Assembly: GCA_030672315.1 (NCBI GenBank)
Contig: DAOVGQ010000064.1
Span: 1 to 13,762, forward strand
DNA: 13,762 nucleotides
Origin: Candidatus Aenigmatarchaeota archaeon
GTDB taxonomy: Archaea; Aenigmatarchaeota; Aenigmatarchaeia; QMZP01
Direction: 5' to 3'
In this document: piece by piece, positions 1 to 6,819 of the stretch
Position numbering within the stretch: the stretch's first letter is position 1
Layout of the letters: every line of letters starts with the position of its first letter
Notes under the pieces: model-generated
Databases searched by the model: none
Told to the model about the DNA's origin: nothing
Seen by the model: the letters and a program-made list of their open reading frames with translations, nothing else
Translations under genes and position numbers: made by a program

Positions 1-2
1 GA

Positions 3-2507
3 CTGGAAAGGATTGTTCTCCAGGGATTCAAGTCATTCAAGAGAAAGACCTCCATACCATTTCCTACTGGCTTCTCTGTTATTACTGGACCAAACGGATC
101 CGGAAAATCGAACCTGGGCGACGGTGTGGCCTTTGTTCTCGGCAAATCCTCAAGCAAGACCCTCAGGGCCAAGAAGGCCCAGGATCTGGTCTTCCACGGA
201 AGCCAGAGAAAGGCAGGTACTGATTATGCCAAGGTCTCCATGTATTTTGACAACTCAGACAAGAGCCTCCCCCTGGAGGAGGACACGGTCTCCATAAGCA
301 GGAGGATAAACAAGAAGGGTGTGTCCACATACAGGATGAACGGCAGGGTGGTCACCCGCCAGCAGATTGTGGACATGTTCGCCCTTGCAGGGATATCTGC
401 AGACGGCCACAACATCATCCAGCAGGGCGACGTCAACAAGATAGTCGAGATGGATGCCGAGCAGAGGAGACAGATAATAGACGAGATATCCGGCATCTCG
501 GAGTTTGAAGAAAAGAAGGCAAAGGCCGAGAAGGAGCTGGCCAAGATAGAGGAGCGGGTCAGGGAGGCCGAGATACTCATAAACGAGAAGGCCAGCATCA
601 TGGAGAAGCTCAGGGCTGAGAGGGACGCTGCCCTGAAATACAGGGAGCTGGAATCCAACCTTGCCAGGATAAGGGCTGCCCTGATATGGAAGGACTTCTC
701 TGGCGCCAGGAAGAGCATGGAGTCCATGGAGGGAGAGCTCAAGGAAAAGGAGGCAGAGCTCGGGAAGCTGGAGAAGGAGATAAAGGGATATGACAACCGC
801 CTCCAGGAAGAGGAAGGGAAGCTCGAGGAGCTCACAAGGAGCGTTCTCAAGGCATCTGACCAGATAGATGTCACCAGGAAGATAGAGAGGCTCAGGGGTG
901 AGCTCGAGAGAAAGCGCGACAGAATCGAGTCCAACAGACGCGAGATAGAGAGGCTCGACAGCATCATAGAGAAGCTGTCCAGCATTGACTCCGGGAGCAA
1001 CCCCGCACTGAAGGCAGTGAAGGACATGCCAGGGGTCCAGGGCTCCCTCTCCGAACTGATAATGGTCCCGCCGGAATACAGGATTGCAGTGGAGGTCTCA
1101 GCAGGCTCCCACATGAGGGATGTGGTTGTCGACACCATGAACAGTGCAGTCAAATGCGTCAAGCACCTCAAGGCCAACAGGATTGGCCGTGCAAGATTTC
1201 TCCCAATGGACAAAATCAGGGGCCTTCCCAGGAAGCCCCTCCCCACCGGGGCAATAGGATGGCTCTCCGAGCTGATACAGCACGACCCCGTCTATGACGG
1301 TGTGGTCAACTATGTATTCTCCACCACGGCTGCAGTCAAGGACATTGACAGAGCCAAGGCCATAGCCAAGTCCCAGAGGGTGAGGATGGTCACCCTGGAC
1401 GGGGACCTCATGGAGGCCTCCGGAGCGATAACAGGCGGATACTACAGGAAGAGGTCCCAGGCGGGTCCCGAGACAGCCCGCTACCAGGAGGAGAAGAGGA
1501 AACTAGCCAAGGAGATAGAGACTCTCGAGTCAGGACTCAAGACCATGAACATGGACCTGGAGATACTGGCAGAAAAGGAGAAGAAGACCAAGACCACAGA
1601 CCTCGAGAGGGAGCGGGTAAAGCTCGATGAGGCCCTGAGGGAGATTCGGGAGAAGCGCAAGGAGTCCTATGAGAAGCAGCTCATAATCCAGCAGGAGACG
1701 GGCAGGCTAAACATCAACAAGGCCAGGCTCGAGGCAAGGTTCGACAACCTCAAGCTCCAGTGGGAGCAGAGGTCCGAGAGGGACGAGGAGGCCGAGAAAA
1801 AGAACGGCTACCCCAAGGAGCTCGAGGAGCATGTCAAGGCCGGGGCTGCAAGACTCAAGGAGATGGAGCGGGAAAGCATAATCCAGATTCAGAACCTAGG
1901 GCCGATAAACCTCAAGTCAGTGGAGGATTTCGAGAGCCTCAGGACAGAGTTCGAGGACTTCAAGGAGAAGGTGGACAGGATAATCGAGGAGAAGGACGCC
2001 ATAATCAGGACAGTGAGCAAGATAGAGGAGAAGAGGCTCGAGACCTTCAACAAATACCTCGGGGAGATATCCAGGAACTTCAGAACGGTCTACAGGGAGC
2101 TGACAGATGGGGAGGCAGAACTCCTCCTGGACAACCCGAGCGACCTGGAGTCAGGCCTCCTGATAAAGGCCCAGCCCCCTGGCAAGAAGCTCCTGAACAT
2201 AGACAGCATGTCAGGCGGGGAGAAGACCCTGACCGCATTCACATTCCTCTTCGCCATCCAGAGGTGCAGGCCCAGCCCATTCTACATCCTTGACGAGGCC
2301 GACGCCACCCTGGACAAGCCCAACACCAAGAAGGTGGCTGACCTCATAAGGAAGCAGGCAGAAATAGCCCAGTTCATAGTCATATCCCACAACGACGCCC
2401 TGGTCAGGGAGGCCGACCAGGTCTACGGGGTCTCCATGGAGGACGGGGAGTCCAAGATACTGGGCATAGAGCTCCCCGTGGAGGGCAAGAACGTCAAGAA
2501 CAACTAG
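3..2507 (+). CDS. smc: SMC chromosome segregation ATPase, short-armed, 5' end cut by window
   Basis: SMC proteins form dimeric ATP-driven clamps that organise and segregate chromosomes. The reading frame is open from base 3, 834 codons to the stop. The GFKSF motif near residue 10 shows that only a few N-terminal codons lie outside the window. Seen in order: Walker A GPNGSGKSN (residues 29-37), Q-loop (Q140/Q141), first coiled-coil arm (about 165-335), hinge (about 340-480, with NPALKAV, LGRAxFLP-like and GAITGG motifs), second arm (about 485-640), signature SGGEK (737-741), Walker B FYILDEAD (760-767) and a C-terminal ISHND H-loop. Family members are usually about 1150-1200 residues. Here both arms are roughly half the normal length, while head and hinge look intact. 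Walker B reads DEADATLD rather than the usual DEVDAALD, with the catalytic Glu kept. No scpA-like gene is adjacent. Identity is very secure. Confidence 0.96.
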   Translation: MERIVLQGFKSFKRKTSIPFPTGFSVITGPNGSGKSNLGDGVAFVLGKSSSKTLRAKKAQDLVFHGSQRKAGTDYAKVSMYFDNSDKSLPLEEDTVSISRRINKKGVSTYRMNGRVVTRQQIVDMFALAGISADGHNIIQQGDVNKIVEMDAEQRRQIIDEISGISEFEEKKAKAEKELAKIEERVREAEILINEKASIMEKLRAERDAALKYRELESNLARIRAALIWKDFSGARKSMESMEGELKEKEAELGKLEKEIKGYDNRLQEEEGKLEELTRSVLKASDQIDVTRKIERLRGELERKRDRIESNRREIERLDSIIEKLSSIDSGSNPALKAVKDMPGVQGSLSELIMVPPEYRIAVEVSAGSHMRDVVVDTMNSAVKCVKHLKANRIGRARFLPMDKIRGLPRKPLPTGAIGWLSELIQHDPVYDGVVNYVFSTTAAVKDIDRAKAIAKSQRVRMVTLDGDLMEASGAITGGYYRKRSQAGPETARYQEEKRKLAKEIETLESGLKTMNMDLEILAEKEKKTKTTDLERERVKLDEALREIREKRKESYEKQLIIQQETGRLNINKARLEARFDNLKLQWEQRSERDEEAEKKNGYPKELEEHVKAGAARLKEMERESIIQIQNLGPINLKSVEDFESLRTEFEDFKEKVDRIIEEKDAIIRTVSKIEEKRLETFNKYLGEISRNFRTVYRELTDGEAELLLDNPSDLESGLLIKAQPPGKKLLNIDSMSGGEKTLTAFTFLFAIQRCRPSPFYILDEADATLDKPNTKKVADLIRKQAEIAQFIVISHNDALVREADQVYGVSMEDGESKILGIELPVEGKNVKNN

Positions 2508-2542
2508 GCCTTCTGCTTTCTGCAAACAGAGATATAATCCAA

Positions 2543-2932
2543 TTACCTGGTTTTGGAGCCCCTCTTCATCTCCTTGAGCTTGACCTCAATCTCTGTCAGC
2601 TCGGATTCATACCTCTCCATGAGCCTCTTGTAGGCATCCTCATCTATCTTCTTCTTTAGGTACTTGCCCTTGAGCTCCTTCTGTATCTCAAGTATCTCGT
2701 CCTTCCTGCTCTTCAGGGTGGAGGCCAGATGCATGTTTATCTTCTTCATGCCGGAAAAGACGATAAGGAATGCCATGGACAGGCCCAGGTAGAGGATTAT
2801 ATACCCCAGGGCAGCGAGTACACCGGCATAGACGCCTGATATATTGGTGAAAAAGAATGCCAGTGCAAATATGATTCCCGATATTATGAAGCACATGGCC
2901 CAGAGAACCTGAAGCCTCTCCTCATACTCCAT
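2543..2932 (-). CDS. Small membrane protein, two helices plus charged helical tail
   Basis: Function not recognised. The 129-residue protein has two hydrophobic segments (about residues 10-30 and 36-60), then a charged, probably helical tail. The tail holds a KYLKKKIDEDAYKRL-like stretch resembling the short oligomerisation helices (SHOCT type) found at the ends of many small membrane proteins; that resemblance is weak. The ATG is supported by a TATA-like box about 27 bases upstream, which would give a leaderless transcript. It is convergent with smc, with 35 bases between the stop codons, so it is not part of an smc operon. Confidence 0.8.
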   Translation of the reverse strand: MEYEERLQVLWAMCFIISGIIFALAFFFTNISGVYAGVLAALGYIILYLGLSMAFLIVFSGMKKINMHLASTLKSRKDEILEIQKELKGKYLKKKIDEDAYKRLMERYESELTEIEVKLKEMKRGSKTR

Positions 2933-2954
2933 ATTAAGATATTGGCTTGTCTGC

Positions 2955-2963
2955 TTAAATAAG
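2955..2963 (-). promoter_or_regulatory. TATA box for the 2543-2932 gene
   Basis: On the minus strand this reads CTTATTTAA. Its centre is about 27 bases before the ATG at 2932. That spacing places transcription start at or next to the start codon. No Shine-Dalgarno sequence is visible. Confidence 0.6.
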
Positions 2964-2993
2964 CTTCAAGATTTCTGGCAGCGCTCGCCCAAA

Positions 2994-3003
2994 CTTTAAA
3001 TTA
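2994..3003 (+). promoter_or_regulatory. TATA box for the MtrA-like/thyA operon
   Basis: CTTTAAATTA, centred about 26 bases before the ATG at 3024. No Shine-Dalgarno sequence lies between them, so the first gene of this operon is probably leaderless. Confidence 0.6.
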
Positions 3004-3023
3004 GTTTTTCACCATAATTCTTC

Positions 3024-4076
3024 ATGGATTCCGAGCCGGTTTCTGACATACCAGGGAACGAGCTCGGCAGCTGGCCTCCTGTCGAGGGGCGCTATACTGT
3101 GGGGAACAGGAGCTCCCCTGTGGCTGTGTGCACCATGTCATCCGTGGACATAAAGCTGCCCATGGACAGGATTGCCATAGCAGGCAAGTGCGCCACAGAG
3201 AACCTCGGCGTGGAGAAGATAGTCAGGAACACAGTGGCCAACCCGAACATAAGATACCTGATAGTGTGCGGCAGGGAATCCATGGGCCACTTCGTGGACG
3301 ATGCCCTTGAATGCCTAGTTAAGAACGGGGTGGACGATGAGGGCAGGATAATCGGCGCGAAGGGCGGAATACCAGTGCTCAAGAACCTCACCAGGGAGGA
3401 GATAGAGGGGTTCAGGAAGCAGGTGGAGATTGTTAATATGGCAGGAGAGACCGAAGTCGACAGGATAATGGAAAGGGTAAACGAATACTCTGAAAAGGGA
3501 AGCGAACCCTTCTCAGGGGAGGCTGTGACCCCCACAGAGCCCAAGAGGGTAAGCACTCCCATGCACTCAATAACCGAGTGGAGCCAGGACCCCAGGGGGT
3601 ACTTCACCATCCAGGTGAACCCTGAAAAGCACGAGATAGTGGTGGAGCACCACGACAACTCAGGCAGAACCCTGAATGTCGTGACCGGCCGCAATGCCGA
3701 GGACCTCTACCACCACATCATAAACAGCATGGAGCTTGTATCGAGGCTCGACCACGCGGCCTACCTGGGAAGGGAGCTCGCCAAGGCCGAGACAGCCCTG
3801 TTCAACCGCGTGGAGTATGAGCAGGACACAGGGCTCGTGGTCCCTCAACAGACCCAGGCCATTCAGGAGACCCCCGTGGACACGGACGGAAAGGAGATGA
3901 CCCCACTTCCCGCGCACGGCAAGCTGGTATCAGTGAAGAAAATCGAGAAGACCAGGGAGATCATCCTCACCTATGTGGTGAACGACAGGGAGTTTCCTAT
4001 GCGCAGCTCGGTAAGGGAGGAAGAGGAGCGCTTCAGGGAGTTCCTCAGGATGCACGGGATGTTCAGGGCATTCTAG
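3024..4076 (+). CDS. MtrA-like domain protein with DUF4346-like C-terminal region
   Basis: The N-terminal part (about residues 15-150) closely resembles MtrA, the corrinoid-carrying subunit of methyl-H4MPT:coenzyme M methyltransferase. Visible blocks include SPVAVCTMSS, AIAGKCATENLGVEKIV, NPNIRYLIVCG and RIIGAKGGIPVLKNLT. MtrA binds the cobalt of its corrinoid through a histidine in a GH motif. The matching residue here is His89, in ESMGHF, so corrinoid binding is possible. The C-terminal membrane helix of MtrA is absent, so the protein should be soluble. After a linker, residues about 188-270 (DPRGYFTIQV...IVVEHH) match what I recall as DUF4346. A further basic region follows (about 300-350). 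It sits 20 bases before thyA and probably shares its transcript, which suggests a role in one-carbon or dTMP metabolism rather than methanogenesis. No other mtr genes are in the window. Family match is strong; exact function is unknown. Confidence 0.88.
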   Translation: MDSEPVSDIPGNELGSWPPVEGRYTVGNRSSPVAVCTMSSVDIKLPMDRIAIAGKCATENLGVEKIVRNTVANPNIRYLIVCGRESMGHFVDDALECLVKNGVDDEGRIIGAKGGIPVLKNLTREEIEGFRKQVEIVNMAGETEVDRIMERVNEYSEKGSEPFSGEAVTPTEPKRVSTPMHSITEWSQDPRGYFTIQVNPEKHEIVVEHHDNSGRTLNVVTGRNAEDLYHHIINSMELVSRLDHAAYLGRELAKAETALFNRVEYEQDTGLVVPQQTQAIQETPVDTDGKEMTPLPAHGKLVSVKKIEKTREIILTYVVNDREFPMRSSVREEEERFREFLRMHGMFRAF

Positions 4077-4096
4077 AAAACAGGGAGAGTGCAGAT

Positions 4097-5005
4097 ATGG
4101 CAGATCCCAGTACACAGGACAGTACACCCAGTGGTTCAGAAGAGTCCCGGGAGGTTCCACAGGAACAGCCGGCAGTTCCTCCAGAAAAGCAACCAGAACA
4201 GGAAGCGCCTGCTGCCCCAAATGGTCAGATTGGGCAGGATATACCCTACCGGCCCCTTATAGTAAACGGGGAAAATCTTGCAGAATCCTGGGAGAAGGCA
4301 GTCAGGACCATGATGGCCCAGGGCTACAACCGCTATGTGAGGGCCCCTGAATACCAGACCTGGACCAAGGACTCCCCCATGATAATCATGGTCGACGACC
4401 CCATGAGGGAGCCGAGGCTATCCCCAAAATCCCCCATAACAAGGAGCATGGCCGATGAGTATGCCGAGAGCCTCATACACGGCCACACCAAGGACAAGGA
4501 GAACTCCTTTGAATACACATACTACTCAAGGCTGAGGCACTACCCTGACTGCATGATTCGGGCCGGTCTGCCCCACGTATCCGAGGACGAGAAGGAGACC
4601 AGAGACTACGTCCACAAGGTATCCGGCGGTAAGTGTGTGGTCCAGAGGCTCGACCAGGTGGCCAAGGCAATAGAGATATTCAAAAAGGATCCCACCAGGA
4701 GGACCGTGGTCATGCACACCTGGATACCCTTCAGGGACCTGGCCAAGTTCACCCCGGAAAGGGTGGACACCTCCTCGCCCTGCCTGGTGATACTCCACCC
4801 CCAGCTTGTCGAGGACAGGCTCCACTTCAACGTGGTCATGAAGACCAATGACCTGTTCAGTGCCTGGCCGGGCAATGCCTATGCCTTCACAGCCCTGCAG
4901 AAGTACATGGCAGACCAGATAGGCATCGGTGTCGGGCACTACACCCACTTCTCTGTCAGCATGCAGGTCTACCAGGAGGTATTCGAGACCGCCAAGAGCA
5001 TCTAG
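4097..5005 (+). CDS. thyA: Thymidylate synthase, archaeal ThyA type, with disordered N-terminal extension
   Basis: ThyA methylates dUMP to dTMP using a methylene-tetrahydropterin donor. Visible catalytic features: the SSPC motif with the likely nucleophile Cys229, the Arg pair in TRRTVV (201-202) expected to hold phosphate, AWPGNAYAF with Asn260, and a C-terminal HYTHFSVSMQVY block. The sequence fits the divergent archaeal (MJ0511-like) group better than bacterial ThyA. The first 45 or so residues are rich in Pro, Glu, Gln and Ser and look disordered; this is extra to the enzyme core. The start at ATG 4097 is supported by a GGGAGAG Shine-Dalgarno sequence at 4083-4089, as expected for a downstream operon gene. 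The preceding MtrA-like protein may handle a linked pterin or corrinoid methyl carrier (inference). Confidence 0.9.
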   Translation: MADPSTQDSTPSGSEESREVPQEQPAVPPEKQPEQEAPAAPNGQIGQDIPYRPLIVNGENLAESWEKAVRTMMAQGYNRYVRAPEYQTWTKDSPMIIMVDDPMREPRLSPKSPITRSMADEYAESLIHGHTKDKENSFEYTYYSRLRHYPDCMIRAGLPHVSEDEKETRDYVHKVSGGKCVVQRLDQVAKAIEIFKKDPTRRTVVMHTWIPFRDLAKFTPERVDTSSPCLVILHPQLVEDRLHFNVVMKTNDLFSAWPGNAYAFTALQKYMADQIGIGVGHYTHFSVSMQVYQEVFETAKSI

Positions 5006-5009
5006 TCTC

Positions 5010-5027
5010 CTTATCTGTCCAGATAAG
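5010..5027. terminator. Hairpin between convergent thyA and small cysteine-rich gene
   Basis: A perfect 7-bp stem, CTTATCT / AGATAAG, with loop GTCC. It lies four bases after the thyA stop codon and is followed by TTT on the plus strand. It also spans the stop codon of the minus-strand gene at 5011-5178, so it could mark the 3' end of both transcripts. The T run is short for a strong terminator. Confidence 0.45.
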
Positions 5028-5178
5028 TTTCACTAATATCAAGTCTTTCGATAGCTTCCCTGTCTTCAGACTCACGGGGACAGAGATAATCTTTTCTAAA
5101 ACCGCAATTCCTGTAATCTGTCCCAGTGCAGCTTTCCTCATATTTACATATTGATTTAAGCTCTTCAAACCCTTCCAT
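5011..5178 (-). CDS. Small cysteine-rich protein, 55 residues, probable metal binder
   Basis: Not a family I recognise. The frame reads from ATG at 5178 to TAA at 5011. It encodes a short acidic protein starting MEGFEELKSIC, with four cysteines at 11, 17, 25 and 33 (spacing C-X5-C-X7-C-X7-C), the last in LCPRE. Four cysteines in 23 residues suggest a zinc or iron-sulfur site. The strongest support for a real gene is its promoter: a TTTTAAAA box centred 24.5 bases before the ATG, matching the leaderless spacing of its neighbours. It fills most of the gap between thyA and dcd, ends five bases from the thyA stop, and uses more AT-rich codons than its neighbours. Partner and role are unknown. It could be a spurious frame, but the promoter geometry and cysteine pattern argue against that. 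Confidence 0.6.
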   Translation of the reverse strand: MEGFEELKSICKYEESCTGTDYRNCGFRKDYLCPRESEDREAIERLDISETYLDR

Positions 5179-5198
5179 GTTATCCAGTTGAAACCTAA

Positions 5199-5206
5199 TT
5201 TTAAAA
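5199..5206. promoter_or_regulatory. Symmetric TATA box shared by dcd (+) and the small cysteine-rich gene (-)
   Basis: TTTTAAAA is its own reverse complement. Its centre (5202.5) is 25.5 bases from the dcd ATG at 5228 and 24.5 bases from the minus-strand ATG at 5178. This is equal spacing in both directions and fits one bidirectional archaeal promoter giving two leaderless transcripts. Confidence 0.55.
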
Positions 5207-5227
5207 GCTTGCCTTCAATTATTTACC

Positions 5228-5794
5228 ATGATTCTTCCTGACCACGAGATAAGGAAGCTCCTTCAGGAGGGGACGCTGGTTATCGACCCCCTTGAGAACC
5301 CGGAGGAGCAGATACGGCCTGCTGGGGTGGACCTCAGGCTTGGAAATGAGTTCAGACTGTTCAAGGCATCAGCCATACCCTATATAGACATAAAGAACAA
5401 GCCCCAGAACTACACCGAACAGGTTGTTGTCGAGAACGGGAAGCCCTTTGTAATCCATCCAGGGGAGTTTGTGCTGGGAACTGTCAAGGAATACATAAAA
5501 ATGCCCGATCACCTCATGGGCTCTGTTGACGGCAGGTCAAGCCTCGGCCGGCTCGGTGTTGTGATACATGCCACATCCTCCTCAATAAACCCAGGATGGG
5601 AGGGCCGCTTCGTGCTTGAGATAACCAACATAGGTAAGCTCCCGGTTGCTCTCTATCCCAACCACAGAATCGCAAAACTTACCCTTCACAAGCTCTCCAG
5701 CCCGCCCGAGCGCTCCTATGCAGCAAGAGAGGACTCCAAGTACCAGGGCCAGGAGGGCGTAGGGGAGACAAAAATACACGAGGAATCGGGCTAG
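5228..5794 (+). CDS. dcd: dCTP deaminase
   Basis: Converts dCTP to dUTP, the precursor of the dUMP used by thymidylate synthase. The 188-residue length fits the family (about 190-205). Visible family blocks: PAGVDLRLGNEF near residues 31-42, IHPGEFVLGTVKEYI, the active-site GRSSLGRLGV (Ser and Arg contacts), INPGWEGRFVLEITN with the expected catalytic Glu, and a C-terminal REDSKYQGQEG substrate-closing segment. The active site resembles E. coli Dcd more than the M. jannaschii bifunctional deaminase-dUTPase, but release of dUMP cannot be excluded by eye. The gene sits two genes after thyA in the same pathway. Its ATG lies 25 bases after a TATA box, with no Shine-Dalgarno sequence. Confidence 0.94.
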   Translation: MILPDHEIRKLLQEGTLVIDPLENPEEQIRPAGVDLRLGNEFRLFKASAIPYIDIKNKPQNYTEQVVVENGKPFVIHPGEFVLGTVKEYIKMPDHLMGSVDGRSSLGRLGVVIHATSSSINPGWEGRFVLEITNIGKLPVALYPNHRIAKLTLHKLSSPPERSYAAREDSKYQGQEGVGETKIHEESG

Positions 5795-5850
5795 CTTTAT
5801 TAACCATTGCTATCTCTAGAAACAATCTTTTCCGGGCGAGTGTGACATAA

Positions 5851-5860
5851 GCTTAAAAAT
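5851..5860 (+). promoter_or_regulatory. TATA box for the 5881-6117 gene
   Basis: GCTTAAAAAT, centred about 25 bases before ATG 5881. The spacing selects this ATG over an in-frame TTG at 5875. Confidence 0.55.
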
Positions 5861-5880
5861 GTTTGCTCTATTAATTGATT

Positions 5881-6117
5881 ATGTCCAGAAGGTCTGATAC
5901 AAGGAAAGTTGTTAGGAAATACCTAGAACTAACAAAGGATTTAAAGGATTTTGATATCTCAAATTTTGACCATCTGGGAAAACTTCTTTATGGATTAGAA
6001 AAAAAGGGTTATGACAGTGAAACAGGAGAGCAAAGAAAGATATTACACCTTGAAATTATAAAAGATGAATACGAAAGGCTACATCCTGATAGAAGGAAAT
6101 ACATAATCCCGGAATGA
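5881..6117 (+). CDS. Small hypothetical protein, AT-rich gene
   Basis: Not recognised. It encodes a 78-residue, highly charged, probably helical protein beginning MSRRSDTRKVVRKYLEL. No membrane segment, cysteine cluster or known motif is visible. An in-frame TTG lies two codons upstream, but the ATG is preferred because it sits 25 bases after the TATA box. Codon use is visibly more AT-rich (many AAA, GAA, TTA, GAT) than in dcd or L10e on either side, so it may be a more recent or lineage-specific gene. It probably forms its own transcription unit. Confidence 0.7.
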   Translation: MSRRSDTRKVVRKYLELTKDLKDFDISNFDHLGKLLYGLEKKGYDSETGEQRKILHLEIIKDEYERLHPDRRKYIIPE

Positions 6118-6127
6118 AACCAGCAAC

Positions 6128-6136
6128 TTATTTAAA
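6128..6136 (+). promoter_or_regulatory. Candidate TATA box for L10e
   Basis: TATTTAAAG is centred near 6132. Transcription would begin near 6157 and leave a leader of about 110 bases before the L10e ATG. A second AT-rich candidate, CTTATATTTAG (6143-6153), would shorten the leader by about 15 bases. Confidence 0.45.
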
Positions 6137-6174
6137 GGCATGCCTTATATTTAGTTAACAGTTAATGAACCAAT

Positions 6175-6270
6175 ATAACCAAGCAGGTGAAACGGTGCAT
6201 GCTGGCTTACATTTATTGAACAAAGCCAGACTTTGCAACAAGAACCAGCATAACCAAAGAGGTGCTGTAT
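6175..6270 (+). promoter_or_regulatory. Structured 5' leader of L10e with repeated ribosome-binding segment and mini-ORF
   Basis: ATAACCAA-N2-AGGTG occurs twice, at 6175-6189 and 6250-6264; the second copy is the L10e ribosome-binding site. The first copy precedes ATG 6199, which opens a six-codon ORF (MLAYIY, stop at 6217-6219). Inside it starts a 7-bp hairpin, CTGGCTT (6202-6208) with AAGCCAG (6223-6229). An alternative pairing, TGCTGG (6200-6205) with CCAGCA (6245-6250), would exclude that hairpin and border the second repeat. This layout would suit autoregulation by a ribosomal protein, which is inference only. Confidence 0.4.
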
Positions 6271-6792
6271 ATGGCCCTAAGACCAGCCAAGTGCTACAGG
6301 AGGCTGAAGAGGCCCTATACCAGGCAGTCCAGAAAGAAGCCAAGAAGGAGCTACATCAAGGGAGTTCCTGACAAGAAGATCCACAGGTTCGAGATGGGAG
6401 ACCCGAAAAAGGCATACCAGCTCAGGGCATACCTGGTGTCAGAGAGGGGGGTCCAGATCAGGCACAACGCTCTCGAGGCAGCCAGAATCGCCGTCAACAA
6501 GCACCTTGAGGAAAATATAGGAAAGGAGAACTTCTTCATAAAGATCCTGATTTACCCGCACCACGTGATGAGGGAGAATGCCCTGGCCACAGGAGCTGGT
6601 GCCGACAGGTTTTCTGAGGGAATGAGGCGTGCTTTCGGAAAGCCAATAGGCCTCGTGGCCCGGGTGAGACCTGACCAGAGGATACTGGAGGTCAGGCTGA
6701 ACAGGGGCATGGAGGGCTTTGCCAAGGATGCCCTCAGAAGGGCTTCAATGAAGTTCCCCACTCCCTGCAGGGTGGTCTTCGAGAACGCCTAG
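6271..6792 (+). CDS. rpl10e: 50S ribosomal protein L10e (uL16 family)
   Basis: L10e is the archaeal/eukaryotic counterpart of bacterial L16. It sits near the peptidyl-transferase centre and the A-site tRNA elbow of the large subunit. The 173-residue product begins MALRPAKCYRRLKRPYTRQS, the classic family opening, and contains YPHHVMRENALATGAGADRF, the conserved central block. Its length is typical. The start at ATG 6271 is preferred over an upstream CTG because AGAGGTG lies at 6258-6264 with a six-base spacer and the protein then starts as in relatives. It stands alone here rather than in a ribosomal-protein cluster. Confidence 0.96.
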   Translation: MALRPAKCYRRLKRPYTRQSRKKPRRSYIKGVPDKKIHRFEMGDPKKAYQLRAYLVSERGVQIRHNALEAARIAVNKHLEENIGKENFFIKILIYPHHVMRENALATGAGADRFSEGMRRAFGKPIGLVARVRPDQRILEVRLNRGMEGFAKDALRRASMKFPTPCRVVFENA

Positions 6793-6793
6793 T

Positions 6794-6806
6794 CCTTCCC
6801 GGAAGG
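6794..6806. terminator. Small hairpin between convergent L10e and membrane-protein genes
   Basis: CCTTC and GAAGG form a 5-bp stem with a three-base loop directly after the L10e stop codon. There is no T run after it, so it is only a weak terminator candidate. Confidence 0.3.
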
Positions 6807-6819
6807 GCAAAACCCATTT

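Noticed and set aside
224..1246. 340-codon minus-strand open frame opposite smc
   Set aside because: It is antisense to strong SMC motifs (Q-loop, hinge). The product is Ser/Leu-rich low complexity, as expected from the complement of Glu/Lys/Arg-rich coiled coil.
4956..5168. 70-codon minus-strand frame overlapping the thyA 3' end
   Set aside because: It overlaps thyA by 50 bases and has poor composition. The alternative frame from ATG 5178 fits the TATA spacing, avoids thyA and carries a cysteine pattern.
6165..6371. 68-codon frame over the L10e leader and start
   Set aside because: It runs 100 bases into L10e in another frame, has no ribosome-binding site, and its ATG does not match leaderless spacing from the likely TATA boxes.
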